A stretch of 64,000 nt of DNA from Microcebus murinus (GCF_040939455.1 NC_134113.1:18462501-18526500); one strand, 5' to 3'; counted from the stretch's first letter, positions 11,490 to 23,427 are shown. Program-made: numbers and translations. The notes: generated from the letters alone by a model not told the origin.

Positions 11490-12296
11490 TCAAGGGCTCT
11501 TTTACTTTGCTCTCCCTCCCCTCCTCTACCCAGCTAATTCATTAGCTCTGCTGTGGAACCTCCTTTCAAAATACACTCCAACCATGCCAGCTCTTTGTGC
11601 CACCACCCTGGTCCAAGCCATCATGTCTTCCCTGAAGACACCTATGATCTCCCAGCTACCCTTCCTACTTCCACTTTTGCTCCCTGCTGTCCTTTCTCCA
11701 CACAGAAGCCAGACCCACCCTCTTAAAACAGGAACCAGATCATTTCCCTGCTTACAATCATCTACCAGCTTCTCATTAGACTTAAAATCCCACCCACCTA
11801 CAAAGACCTCCACAACTGCCTTCCTGTGCTGGCCTGCCTTCCTCTCCATTCTCTCCTCTGACTGCTCTGCTCATTCCTATGCTCCAGCCACTTTCTGTTG
11901 CTCCAAGACCTGACTGAGCTCATTGCTGCCTCAGAGTCTTTGTATCTTTGTTACCATTGCCAAGGTCTTACTTCCTCCCGTCTTCACCTGGCTGACTCTT
12001 CTTCACCATTCAGGTTTCAGCACCCTAGCAACTCCTCAAAGATGCCTTCCAGGGTGCTCTCACTAAAGCACTGCACAATTGCTCTAACCACGCCATCATA
12101 TGAATCTGTCTTAATTGTCTTCTTTGCACTCACTGTGGCCTGAAATTATGTTCATTATTTATTTGAATACCAAAATATAAGCTCCATGATAGCAGAGGCT
12201 TATCTGTCTTACTCACTGCTTACATTTCCTCTCCCTGCAACAGTGCATGGGACAGTCTATAAACAATTCAATAAAGAGTTGTTGAATGAAATGTGT
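11490..12296 (+). mobile_element. L2 LINE 3' region, about 0.8 kb
   Basis: Sense L2 running to its 3' end: CACCACCCTGGTCCAAGCCA, TCTCCACACAGAAGCCAGA, AACAGGAACCAGATCATTTC, CTCCAAGACCTGACTGAGCT, and the end motif CAATAAAGAGTTGTTGAATG. The long open frames at 11395-11913 and 11898-12143 are incidental to this fossil. Confidence 0.85.
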
Positions 12297-12769
12297 GGAT
12301 CAGCTATGTCTGAAATGTGATTACTTGCACAATGTCATGGGAGACAAGTGTGGAGAGGCACATTGAGGCCAGACCATGAAAGGTCTTGAATTTCAGTCTA
12401 AAGAGGTCTAGATTTCTTGTCTATCCTTCTCTCTGAGCTGATATTATTAGACATATGTCCTTACAATCACAGGAATCTTCATTACTTATGTGCACACTGA
12501 TGAGTACTGACAGTCTAAGAAAGAAAGAGAGACATTCACAGGATTCACAGAGAGATTAGGAGATTCATTATTCATTCAGAAATGAAAAAAGGGACATCAA
12601 AATAGATGAATTAATCTGCAAATTTCTCCTCCCAAATATTAATAGCATAGGCTGCTCTGGCCAGAGGAAGGGGCATGAGCCCAGTGACAACCTTTCTTGC
12701 CTCTGATAATAGAACTTGGAACACGTAGAGTTGGAAAGTACTGATTCAATGTCTGAAGGCTCATGCAGT

Positions 12770-12945
12770 TATGAACCATTTTAGTTTGTGCCACATGGCT
12801 ACAACTTCTTTGAGCCTGTTTCCTCATTTGTAAAATTGGATGGACAATTTTCACCCTCTGGGGTTGCTAAGAGGATGAAAATAAAATGACCCATGTGCTG
12901 TTAGTTGTGTCAGGCACATAGTAAGTGCTCAAAAAATTTGAGTTG
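12770..12945 (+). repeat. MIR SINE fragment
   Basis: GCCTGTTTCCTCATTTGTAA, GGGGTTGCTAAGAGGATGAA and TCAGGCACATAGTAAGTGCT are MIR sense sequence in order. Confidence 0.8.
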
Positions 12946-13188
12946 CATCCCCTCTGCATGTAGTCCCTGGGAATTGGAAGAGTTTACCTTTTCTTATTTT
13001 AATGCCTCAAGCTTAATAAGAAGGCTGAAGTGAGCTATGACACAGACATTCAAATCCTGTCCTCTGATGTATATTTGTGGCAACCGTCTGTGCAAACCAG
13101 ACGTCCATCAGTGATGGGGAGATTCCCAACAAAAGGTCATGAGCATGCTAGCAATTGTCTCATATGATTGTGTGTACCCCTTCAAAAA

Positions 13189-13211
13189 GGGTTAGGGTTA
13201 GGGTTAGGGTT
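13189..13211 (+). repeat. Short interstitial telomere repeat (GGGTTA)n
   Basis: Three perfect GGGTTA units followed by GGGTT, with no flanking subtelomeric sequence. It is an isolated 23-bp vertebrate telomeric repeat in unique DNA. Confidence 0.95.
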
Positions 13212-13214
13212 CGT

Positions 13215-14470
13215 GCCTTTGGGTCTACCTGTCTGCTTAGCTCCTCAAAGCCTGCCTCCCTGTGCCCACCTTTCCTCTTTACGTAGCTATTCCCAACTGG
13301 GTTTCACTTCTGTGTCCAAAAAGGAAACACCTCCACTTTTCTCAAAATGATATCTCCTCCTGCAGAATCACATATTTGAGACAATGGGAGTGTGTTCCAC
13401 TAATAACTGAATGAGACTTTTAAAGGAAGCAGCTGACAATGGATGCTCATAATGCATTTTTCTAGACTGTCCATTCTGTGGGTTTTTTGAGTCCCTCACT
13501 CCCTGCTTCTCTAATTCACAGGATTATGTGAGAGCAACATGAGATGACATAAATGAAAATGCTTTGTAATCTGAAAATGACTCTAGAAAAAAAACTTACC
13601 TTTATTCCTATTGTTGTTGGGATACCATGTAATGGTCCTTTTGACGTATGTAGCAAGAGAGCTAATATCTACCAGCATATGTTCTTTCTGTCTTTTTTAT
13701 AGTAGTAGAAGCCCTGATTTATATAAGTAGAATACATTTCCCAGATGTCTTTACAAATAGATGTGACCAGGTGACTAAATTCTGTGTGAGAACAGATCAA
13801 ATGTGACTTCTGGGTGTGTCCTTCCCATCCCTCTGACTGCAATGTGAATGTGGCTCTGTACCATCTTGGACCAGACGGACTAGGACATTACCTTAAGGAA
13901 AGTGGAAGAAGATAAAAGGGACTGGGGCTTTCTACCACTGTGGATCTTCAGAACCAGCCCTGAACTTATCATGATTGAATGGTTTCTTGAGAGAACTTAT
14001 TTTCTAAATGTATTTTAGCCTCTATTATTTTGGGTCTCTGTTGTAGAGCCTAACATCCTATACCCTAATTAACACAACATGGATGTGCCAAAGTTTGTGA
14101 TTACTATGATTTTCAGCCCTTTACTCTAAGAGCTGGGCCACTGCTTAGCCCAGTTGGTCAAAGCACAGCATGAGATGAGGAGTACCATCTTTGCCTGGGC
14201 CGGATAATTCCACCCTGTTGTCAACCACCTCTCACTAACTTTTCTGGAATGTAAATGAGAGTGTGGATACGTCTGGACAAATATATTCCCACTACAGTAG
14301 GTAAGAAGATTTCAGTGAATAGTACAAATAGTGGAACTACACGAAAGACATAACTAAGAAATGGTATATGGCCCTACAGCATAGCGAAAGTTGATATAAG
14401 CTATTTTGTAGGGCATCTGGGCTGGATACATTAAAGTTAAAAATGCTTATGCCCTATACAATACAGCAAT
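13215..14470. other. Intergenic DNA, probable unnamed old repeat
   Basis: No coding region. The stretch 13690-14080 reads like a very old dispersed element (GTGACCAGGTGACTAAATTC, TACCATCTTGGACCAGACGG), but I cannot assign the family. Confidence 0.35.
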
Positions 14471-14474
14471 TTCA

Positions 14475-14528
14475 CTTTTCAGTGTCTACACTAGAGACAG
14501 ACTTTTCAGTATCTATACTAGAGACAGA
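14475..14528 (+). repeat. 27-bp tandem duplication (two copies)
   Basis: Two adjacent 27-bp units, each starting CTTTTCAGT and ending CTAGAGACAGA, differ at two positions (G/A and C/T), so the duplication is fairly recent. Confidence 0.95.
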
Positions 14529-14847
14529 GTCTGACAAGGTAGTGTGCAAAAGGAGGCATTTGCATGGATGGTCAGGCAACATTGTTGTAGCACAATGACT
14601 GTCTCTAGGACACAAATGCATACTTTAAAATTTTGTGCAGCTATTTTTTTTAGTGAGGTGGATCCATTTGTACTGACCTAGTACATGTACAAGACATACA
14701 CACATAAGACATATTGTTCAGTGGAAAAAGAAAGTTGTAGAATGGCATATAAAATGTAATATCATATATACTTCCATAAAACATATACACATTTGCATTA
14801 GATACTTCTAAAGCTTCATATTTATAAATACCTTAAAAAGAAAAAAA

Positions 14848-15197
14848 GGGCCAAACACAGTGGCTCATGCCTATAATCCCAGCACTTTAGGAAGCCGAGG
14901 CAGAAGAATCACTTGAGGCTAGGAGTTTGAGACCAGTGTGGGCAAAACAGTGAGACCCCATCTCTACAAAAATATAAGAAAGATAAGCCAGGAACAGTGG
15001 TGCCTGCCTGTAGTCCCAGCTACTTAAGAGGGTGAGGTAGAAGGATTGCTTGAACCCAGGAGTTTGAGGATACAATGAGCTAAGATTACGCTGCTGTACT
15101 CCAGCCTAGGTGGCAGAGACAGAGTGAGACTCCATCTCTAAAAAAAAAAAAAAAAAAGAAAGAAAGAAAGAAAAAGAAAAAAAGAAAGGAAGAAAAA
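14848..15197 (+). mobile_element. Old Alu (AluJ-like) dimer
   Basis: Both 7SL-derived arms are present: CAGTGGCTCATGCCTATAAT, GAGTTTGAGACCAGTGTGGG, ACAGTGGTGCCTGCCTGTAG, ACTCCAGCCTAGGTGGCAGA, then a poly-A tail degenerated to GAAA repeats. It lacks the strepsirrhine middle section seen in the two younger Alus, so it predates them. [18 protein letters not shown] sequence flanks both sides as a probable target-site duplication. Confidence 0.92.
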
Positions 15198-15199
15198 AT

Positions 15200-16560
15200 G
15201 GCCACAACATTCAATTCTGACTCCAACCTGGTAACAATAACACAATGACTCCCTCTGGGATGAAGACCATGATTATGGGAAGCTATAGTTATCTGCAATG
15301 ACTAAATATTTTACAGTAGTAATTAATTTTTTTATTACTTGGTAATTAAAAATAAAAAATATTTTAGAAAAGCAGACACCAGTACCTGTATCTATTTATC
15401 TTATTGAAGATTGTACAGATTTTAAAATATGTGGCTGTTCTCTAATTAGAATAGGTAAGGAAAGAAAGGGGAATTTTTAAAAGTAAAAAACATGGAAATT
15501 TGGAAATTTCCCTCAGCTAGTAACCAAAGCCTAATTGTTAATTAAAAATAGTTTTTTACATGCTTTTCTCTAACTATTAGACCAAAAATGACCATTTTAA
15601 TATTTTTTCTAAACATACTAGAATGTGTGCCTTGGGCTCCACTGAGTTCACATGGCATGACCTTGGCTTCCTGTTCACAGTGCTTTGACACAAAGAGAGA
15701 AAAGAGAAGTCTGGTCATATGGTGAAAAGCAAATGATGTCTGATGTTTGAGAATTCCAAAGAAAAATCCATCTGCTAATCACCCAAATAGTCCAAAACTG
15801 ATTAATGGGTTGCATAATTACAAAGCCTACTCCAACCACTTAACTTTGATTCTCTTTTGTCCAAAGTCAACAATTTTCATATGTAAATAAAATAGAAGCC
15901 ATGAGTCTCTCAGCCTCAAATGTTCTCTTCCTCTCTTTGTTATCACCAGCTCCTCTCATTCATTTGTATTTCCAAAAATGTAGCTCACTTTCCTCTGGTA
16001 ATCATCCTGGTGGTGATTTTAGATAGCATACAGATGAACATTTGTCATCTTTACAATTATATATACATATATATACACAGACACACACAATTTTATATAT
16101 CATTGATACATATGTCATATGTGTGATAGATAACACATCAAACAAGTAATTTCATGGATAGCATTGATTAGGGCAATAGTAAAGTAAGAATTTAAACAAA
16201 GGCATGAGTCAATATTACGTGGATATGGCAAACATAATGAAGTCTCATTTGAATGGGTTATATGTGGGAGAAACTGACCATTAGCAACAACAACCTGTTT
16301 TGCTGGGCTGTAAAAACTCAGTGTCTGAACAACCTTTTTCACGTCCATCTTCTCTGTACTTTGGGGTAAACCATCTCACTTCCCTTTGCATGGCTAGAGC
16401 TGTGCATAGAACCTGGTGCATAGAAGGTTCTTGACATGACATCACTTACGGACTCTGTGACGTTCACTTGGCTTGACTGTGTGAATTGTAGGACCACTTT
16501 CTTCATGAACAAACAGCACCTGGAAAGGTTATGGTGGCGTGGACCAGCTCTCTCTCCAGG
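15200..16560. other. AT-rich intergenic DNA, nothing recognised
   Basis: No gene seen. It includes a short TA/CA-rich patch at 16060-16130. Confidence 0.4.
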
Positions 16561-16620
16561 TTGAGTGTTTCTCATCCTTGACTGCACACTAGAAACACTG
16601 GGAGCTTGGCTGACTCCCTC
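16561..16620 (+). repeat. MER5-like hAT fragment
   Basis: GAGTGTTTCTCATCCTTGAC followed by TGCACACTAGAAACACTGGG matches the start of MER5-type elements. Confidence 0.55.
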
Positions 16621-16925
16621 ATCTCCTTCACATTACTGCAAATCTCACTGACCACAGTATTTCCTATTGCAATCTGTCCCCAAGCCCCACCCATGCCATT
16701 CCTGTTTCCTCTGACTCTTTTCTGCAGTACTTATAACATTGTCCTCTAACATATATAAACAATTTGCTTACTTATCTTTATTGTCAATGATTGTCTCACT
16801 CCTCAAGAAGGTAAGCCTCTTGAGCACAGGGATCTTTGCCTGCTTTCTTTCCTAAATATCTCCAGGGTCTAGAAGGGTGCCAATTACTTGGTGGCAGCTC
16901 CATAAATATCCGTAACATGAATAAC
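16620..16925 (+). repeat. L2 LINE 3' end
   Basis: Ends with AAGCCTCTTGAGCACAGGGA, CTCCAGGGTCTAGAAGGGTG and AGCTCCATAAATATC, the L2 terminal order. Confidence 0.75.
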
Positions 16926-16964
16926 AACTGGAGCCAGAAAGGGCATAGTGTATTGTTTGCTAAA

Positions 16965-17105
16965 TCTAACCTTCTCATTGAACTGATGAGGAAACTGCAG
17001 CCCCAAGAGGAGAAGAAATAAATGCTTCCAGGGGCTCAGAGCAATGCAGTGGCTGAACTGGGACTAGACCCCAAGCCCCTGACTCCCAGGACAATACCTG
17101 TCCAC
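16965..17105 (-). repeat. MIR SINE fragment
   Basis: Antisense MIR: GATGAGGAAACTGCAGCCCC, CAGTGGCTGAACTGGGACTA, CTGACTCCCAGGACAATAC. Confidence 0.75.
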
Positions 17106-17419
17106 TCTAATAAGCAGTTTTACTGTTTAGAAGCAGGTACACAAACAGTTCCAAACAACAAAACTTGAAGAGCAGCTTTATTTCTACCTGGGGTTTTCAA
17201 AAATCCATTCTTTGCTTTCAGAGGCATTACTAGCATTAGACCTTCATGAATCCAATTAAAAATTTGGGAATACCAGTGTGCTGTCTGCATAATCATTCAG
17301 AGCCTACAGACCACAGAGAGAGATTGGTTTTTACCAGCCTTTTTTTTTTTGGAGCTATTTTTGTTTTGGTTTGGTTTTCTGTTTTGTCTTCCTTAATCTG
17401 GGCTGAAATAAAGAAGCTG

Positions 17420-17760
17420 TGAGATCTAGGCTTTGAATTTTGTAAATGAGCCTGCCGCTCATTGCACTTTTCAGCAAGATAAGGCCCGAATGGCATTTGC
17501 AGAAATGCCTCCCTATCTCTCGAGCAATCCTGCTTCTCTGTGGGCCCCTTGGTAACAGCTTGGCAAATCTGCAAAAGGAATGTGACTATATAGTTTGTGT
17601 GTGGACCCCGGAGTTATTATGGCTTCCAAATTGCCTAGCAGGTCATTAATCATAGGCCAAGATAGGCCATCGCAGCGGCCTGGAGTGAAAGCGCCCAGCG
17701 TAATGCCAGCGAAATCATGTTTAACATGCAGCTCTTGCCGGCACAGATATGGAAAGGGGA
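17420..17760. promoter_or_regulatory. Candidate conserved non-coding element (enhancer-like)
   Basis: A 340-bp block without any recognisable repeat, richer in CpG than its surroundings, and packed with motif-like words: GATAAGG, a CATTAATCATA homeodomain-type site (about 17643), ATCGCAGCGG, GGTAACAGCTTGG. It lies some 19 kb 3' of the ASCL1 promoter. No open frame of interest. Calling it conserved is an inference from composition and lack of repeats; no alignment was made. Confidence 0.4.
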
Positions 17761-18913
17761 GAGGGAAGGGAAAAAAATCATTCCCCTTTTAGGAAAGAAA
17801 ACTTCTACTTATCTTTGATTTGCATTCAGTCCTCCCTCAATAGTCCTTAAGCCTGTTATTTAATTCATTTTGGTGCCAGGGTTCATCACAAAGCAAAAAC
17901 CCTAAGCGAGACCTATGCAGTCTGTGACCTCCAAAACCCCTGTCTTTTCTTGTCAGTTCTATGTCATTTGTGCAGTTGAACTCCACCAATTTGAAATGCT
18001 GACCTCTTCCATAGACAACCTTATTCTCCTCCAGTGAAAGAAATGCCCCGGGGCCGACAAACCACTCAAGCAGGAGATGGCAAGAAAAGAGAAAAGTGGT
18101 TGACTCGTAAATCAATTTCCACAGCCCACCCAAAATCCACACACACATTGAATTTGTATACATTTTTTAAAAGTCTGCTGAATGGATTTATAAAGAAGAG
18201 AGTTCTGAGAACAAAATTAAAAAAAAAAAAATTATGAACTGGGGCTGCAAAGAATGGAAGTGAAAACCTTGCTCCTAGTGGGTTGGAACAGCACCCAGGG
18301 CCCGCTTCTTTTTATACACCTGGACTCCTTGAGGTTGTGTGGAAGAAAAGTTAAAAATAAAATGCAGAAATAAAGTTCCATGTCACTGGCAAAGGCAACA
18401 AAAGAGAAGAGGATGCTGGGACTACCAGAAAAACAGGACTGAAGTTACAGAGCGTAAGAGTTGCGAGGCACAAAGCTTGGGCTGCATATACGATCTATCT
18501 GCATCATACTGTGTGTGCACATGTGCTCATGTCCCCAGTGCTCGGCCTGGGTCCTCCATGTCCCAAAATGTAGAACTTGATAACACCCTGAGACCTGTGG
18601 TTGTATATAGCTGATGCTTTTTTCATGTTATGTCTATCAACTCTCTTAAATTTTAGACATTTTCCCATCAAAACCAATCACCAATTATACAATGTTATCT
18701 AATTGAAATTTATATTTATTGAGCATCTACTATGGTTCTGCACTATGCATTGGGGCCATAAACCACAATCATTTTCCCTAAAACTCAATAATCTAGCATG
18801 AAAACAAAATATAAAGACTCCCTCTTACAGAAAAAAAGAAAACATGAGAATAGAAATATGAATTCTCTCTCAATATATGAATCAGTTTTTCTTAGATTTT
18901 TCTCTCCATACCC

Positions 18914-18916
<3 letters not shown>

Positions 18917-18950
<34 letters not shown>

Positions 18951-18951
18951 C
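18917..18951. repeat. Poly-T homopolymer
   Basis: About 35 uninterrupted T; no attached Alu body is visible in either orientation. Confidence 0.95.
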
Positions 18952-19503
18952 TGCCAGGAATTTTTAGGCTGACAAAAAAAAAATCCCAAATCAGTTTGCA
19001 TTTTGCTATAGACTGTTCTTTCTGTTCCCTAGACCTCCTGACACCTAAAAAGAAAAAAAAAAGAATAGATTCCTTCTTGTGTTCTGAGAATTGAGTCTCT
19101 CCCATTATGAAGCACACACTAATGAACCCTTTTATTTCAGTTACTTTCAAGATTCATGAAACATTGTTAGACAATTAATGAGGATTTACAAATTGTTATA
19201 GTTGAGTGAGATAAAGCATCGTAGAGTTTCCTGGCTCCTTCTCTTAAGAGCTATTGTTCTCAGAGCTACAAAATGCTCATTGTAACTCCTGGTGGTCAAT
19301 ATGAAAAATTTCATCCTTTCTCTTTTTGATACAACAGTGTCTACTTAATAAACGTGATCCTGGCAGTTTTTCTGAATTCTAAACACAATTCAAAGTCCTT
19401 TTGTTTTGATCATTTTTTTCAGTATAGGAAAAAGAAAAGAGCAGGCTGTAAACAAATAAATTAGGGAATATTGTGATGAAGACAACTAAATAACAACAGA
19501 ATA

Positions 19504-19838
19504 CAGCTGTCCCTCAGAATCTGTGGGGGACTGGTTCCAGGACCCCCCACAGATACCAAAATCCACAGATGCTCAGGTCCGTGATATAAAATGACATAGT
19601 ATTTGCATACTTCTTACATCGTATCATGTACTTTAAGTCATCTCTAGATTAATTATGATACCTAATACAATAGAAATGCTATGTGCATAGTTGTTATACT
19701 GTGTTGTATAGGGAATAATGGCTTAGAAAACAGTCTGTACATGTTCGGTACATATGCAATTGTTTTCTGAATATTTTTGATCTGTGGTTGGTTGATTCCA
19801 TGGTTGCAGACCTATGTATACGGTGGGCTGACTGTGTG
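19504..19838 (+). mobile_element. MER2-type Tigger (pogo/Tc1-mariner) DNA transposon, near full length
   Basis: Starts CAGCTGTCCCTCAGAATCTG after a TA dinucleotide, contains GGTTCCAGGACCCCCCACAG, GATACCAAAATCCACAGATG, TCATCTCTAGATTAATTATG and ATTTTTGATCTGTGGTTGG, and ends with the inverted terminal word GGTGGGCTGACTG. Length (about 335 bp) fits the roughly 345-bp MER2 consensus. It is non-autonomous and has no transposase gene. Confidence 0.9.
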
Positions 19839-19849
19839 TAAAAGTTCCA

Positions 19850-20400
19850 GAGAAAAAGTGATCAATCTGTGTAAGCTGAGATCAAGAAAGACTTCCTGGA
19901 GGAAGTGATGTTTGAGACACCAGACCAACAAATAGGTCATGTGCAAAGATACTAAGAGGAGACAGCACAGAATGTGTGCAGAGAGTATAAGCAGTTTAGT
20001 ATTGCTGGGGTATAAACATCAACAAGGAAGCCTGGAGATCTGGGTGGGCTAAAGACAGAATATGGGCCATCAAAACCCTTATCAATCATTCATAAAACAC
20101 AAGTTCTGTAAGAGTAGCTGCCACGTTTGCCTCATTCAGCTTCGTGTTGACGCTGCCTAGCACAGCACTGGCACATAGTCGGAGCTCCATAAATATCTGT
20201 GCAGTCAATAAAGTACCTGCTATCATGGGCAATGGGAAAGCATAGAGTCTTTTAAACAAGAGTGATACATGATCACGCTTTAGAAAGACCACTTTGGTGG
20301 TATTTGTGGGGTCCTTGTATTATTTTTAAAATACTCAAGTGGCCACAGTGTGGAGGGTGGATTGGAGCAACAAGAACAAGAAGACCACCTAAGAGGCAAA
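19850..20400 (-). repeat. L2 LINE fragments (mostly antisense, with one sense 3' end)
   Basis: Antisense L2 words such as GACTTCCTGGAGGAAGTGAT and GTTTGAGACACCAGA at 19888-19923 and AGAAAGACCACTTTGGTGG near 20283 flank a sense L2 3' end at about 20105-20215 (CTAGCACAGCACTGGCACAT). The arrangement suggests two L2 insertions in opposite directions. Confidence 0.6.
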
Positions 20401-21120
20401 AGTCCTGGAAGAAATGATCAGGTCCTGAACAAAGGCAAAAGCAAGGGAGTTGAGAAGACAGGGGCTGAATTTAAGACATAAATACAAGATATTGAAAAAG
20501 CCTAGAACAGAAACACTTATGTTTAAATTAAATACATTAGTCATATTTTCAAATAATGTGTTCGGAATATTTCCTTCGACCTCTAGACACCTTTACAGGC
20601 AAAATATCTCTAAATGTAAAGCTTAATGGATCTAATCATTTAATTTCAGAAAAAAGTTCAATAAGTAATTTTAATATGTCCCCTGTTTTTCTATACTTTT
20701 AAAGCATCCTATAGACTCTTTTGGATTTATCGAAGCTCACTGGAGACTGGGTGAAGAGGATGTCAGAGCTGACTCTTGGGTTTCTAGTTGAAAATCGTGT
20801 GGGGGGGTAATATCGTAAATTAAGATTTGGAAAACAAGTGGGGCATGTTTTTGTCTTTGTATTTTTTCAGAACCTACTAAACACTTAATGAGAGTTGGAA
20901 TAAGGCTGTTAAAGACTCTAAAATGAAAAAAAAAATTGGAAAGGACTGGAAATGTAGTCCAAACATCGATGCCAGTGCTATCGGCTTGCATACAGATCCC
21001 AGTAATGAAAGGAACTACTTAGAAAAGATTCCACCTTGTCTTGATGGTTTGAAATCTTGCAATCTTAAAATCTGAGAAAATAACCTTTTGAAAGAATATA
21101 CCCAGTATTCTCTCCATGTT
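20400..21120. other. Intergenic DNA, nothing recognised
   Basis: No gene or nameable repeat seen. Confidence 0.4.
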
Positions 21121-21124
21121 ATCT

Positions 21125-21260
21125 AAACTAGGATTTCCCACTTATTAGCAGTATGATCTTAGGCAAGTCATTTAATGTCTGTAGACCTCTGTTTCCATCA
21201 TCTGTAGTGCAAGGGGTTGAAGATCTAAAAGGCACTTCTACCTTTAAATATTCAGTGTCT
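21125..21260 (+). repeat. MIR SINE fragment
   Basis: CTTAGGCAAGTCATTTAATG, TGTAGACCTCTGTTTCCATC and GGTTGAAGATCTAAAAGGCA follow MIR order. Confidence 0.8.
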
Positions 21261-21768
21261 CCATAAATGGAATTAATGGCACTGCATTGAGAAATCGGAC
21301 CCTACTTTTCAACTTAAAAGTCTAGACTAATAATGAGGAATACAAGAATTGGGAACAGATGCCAGCTCATAGGTAGGACACATGAACCTGTACATCTTTG
21401 GGTAAAATCTACTGTGGAAGGAACCTTGGGTCTCTTTGAGACCCAATATCCATCTTCCCTTCTCTCTTACTAACAGAATCCCACTTGTGTTTGAAGCAAT
21501 GACATTCCTGGTTTAAAGTATCAATCTCAGCCTTATTTTAGAAGACAGCAGCTTTCAGCTGGCAAACCATTTTTTTTTCTTTGTCCTGCCCTTTCATGTC
21601 TAGAAAGCAAGCATGATTTGGAGATAGAGCAGTGATCCTGGGACTGCAAGGCAACAAGCCAAATGCTAAGAATGGCTGAGTGGAAAACTAGTCAGCACCT
21701 GTGATCCGGAAAGCATTGTGAGGCATCATACCAACCTGAGTGAATTCCTACATCCAGACTTCTTGCTC

Positions 21769-22050
21769 AGAGGAGAAAGAAGGAAAGAGGAAGGAAGGAA
21801 GGAAGGAAGGAAGGAAGGAAGGAAGGAAGGAAGGAAGGAAGGAAGGAAGGAAGGAAGGAAGGGAGGGAGGGAGGGAGAGTACATAGGGAGGAAGGGGAAA
21901 AGGGAGGGAAAGAGGGAGGAAGGAAGAGAGGGAGAGAGAGAAGGAATGAGGGAAGGAGGGAAAGCAAGGAAGAAGAAAGAGAAAAAAGAAAAGAGAGAAA
22001 GAAAGAAGGAAAGAAGGAAGGAAGGAAGGAAGGAAGGAAGGAAGGAAGGA

Positions 22051-22106
<56 letters not shown>

Positions 22107-22131
22107 AGAAAAAGAAAGAAAGAAGGAAGGA

Positions 22132-22163
<32 letters not shown>

Positions 22164-22216
22164 AAAAGAAAGAAAGAAAAAAAGAAAGAAGGAAAGAGAG
22201 AGACAAAGAAAAAGAA
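21769..22216 (+). repeat. 450-bp polypurine microsatellite, (GGAA)n, (GGGA)n and (GAAA)n
   Basis: An almost pure purine strand: about 17-20 GGAA units (21789-21860), GGGA units, mixed GA-rich text, then GGAA and long GAAA runs (22045-22105 and 22133-22165). Only a few pyrimidines interrupt it (near 21881, 21946, 21964, 22203). The open frames on both strands here (up to 176 codons) are low-complexity artefacts. Such tracts form triplex DNA in vitro, and GGAA repeats can bind ETS factors. Confidence 0.97.
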
Positions 22217-22419
22217 ATTCAGTCCATTATTTGGTTTCACCATCATAGTTTGGGCTTTCTGCACCATCTACTTATTTCTGATAAAATTGATGACTGATCC
22301 TCCTTGTATAGTGATGAATAAGCCCATTTCCCTGCAACATGTACTATGCTTGGAAGCTACAGATATAATCAATGACTGCTTCCAGTAATAAAAGCTTGGC
22401 TATAAAGACTAATAAACTA

Positions 22420-22510
22420 ATTGAATGTCTTCCAGGGCAGGGGCCACATTTTATTCATTTCTGTAGCCCTATTGCCCAGCATATACATGATGTACTTTAG
22501 GACCATGATT
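22420..22510 (+). repeat. L2 LINE 3' end
   Basis: CTTCCAGGGCAGGGGCCACA, TTTATTCATTTCTGTAGCCC and GCCCAGCATATACATGATG are L2 terminal sequence. Confidence 0.65.
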
Positions 22511-23217
22511 CCTATGGGTTAAATGAGTGATGAAAAGAAGGAAACTGTCATTTTCCATCCAAGAGTTATTTTATCTTTATGACAGCAAACATTTACATCC
22601 AATGATTCATCATTAAGTCCATTGGATTCATTCTCCTCCCTCCCCAGCTCCACTAAACCAGTCTATGGGAGCATCACACAGAAACCATAAGAAGTTACTG
22701 ATGAATTTCACCACTGTGGCTGACATGCTATTAGGAAGAAGGTAATACCCAGATGCCTGGGATAGACTAACTACCCTTGTGATACCATCCATGGCAGGAA
22801 ATGATGAAACTCGCCCCAAAAGGTGTAATAATGAGGCAAGGCTGAGGAGAGGAGCACCAGGGAGACCCAGATAGAGCCTGGGTGATGGGGCAGGATGGCA
22901 GAAAGTGGGGAAGGCACCTCTTCTGCCCCGTATGCTCTATTACACAAATCTACCTATAGGGTAGAGTTCAATTAATGCTCAGATTTGAATTGAAATTATG
23001 TTTAAACACAAATAGTTTACATATTATTAACCCCCTAGCTGGGAAACAGTTTTCACAATGAAAGCATCAGTAACCATTGGCAACATAACTGAAGGAGAGA
23101 GGACATGTGGCCAGTGCACAATGGAAGGAATTCCTGGTCTCTCTACCAACACCCATTTCCAACCACAGGTCAAAGGACAGTTTTAAAGTTGACCTGGTTG
23201 TCACCATCATCCTCACT

Positions 23218-23415
23218 CTAGAACAAGGGTTGGCAAAGTGCAAGCCTGTTGTAAGTAAAATTTCATTGGAGCACACTCTCTTTCACTTACGTATTGTTTC
23301 TGGCTGCTCTTGCACTACAATTGCAGAATCGAGTCGTTGCTCACAAAAAAGCTGAAAAATAGTCATTGTGTTACCCTTTTCAGAAATATTAATAATTTGC
23401 ACACTCTTGATCTAA
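23218..23415 (-). mobile_element. hAT-Charlie-type DNA transposon fragment
   Basis: ACAAGGGTTGGCAAAGTGCA at the left matches the inverted terminus TTTGCACACTCTTG at the right; between them are AGTAAAATTTCATTGGAGCA, TTACGTATTGTTTCTGGCTG and GCACTACAATTGCAGAATCG, known from MER-class hAT elements. No transposase. Confidence 0.7.
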
Positions 23416-23427
23416 AAGATAGTTGTC

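Noticed and set aside
11395..12143. Two overlapping Ser/Leu-rich open frames
   Set aside because: They coincide with a sense L2 3' region, and the peptides have no domain.
13189..13211. Chromosome end or fusion point
   Set aside because: Only 23 bp of telomere repeat with no inverted head-to-head array or subtelomeric sequence; ordinary DNA continues on both sides.
21718..22267. Open frames of 152-176 codons on both strands
   Set aside because: Lys/Glu/Arg or Ser/Phe/Leu repeats encoded by the GGAA/GAAA microsatellite.
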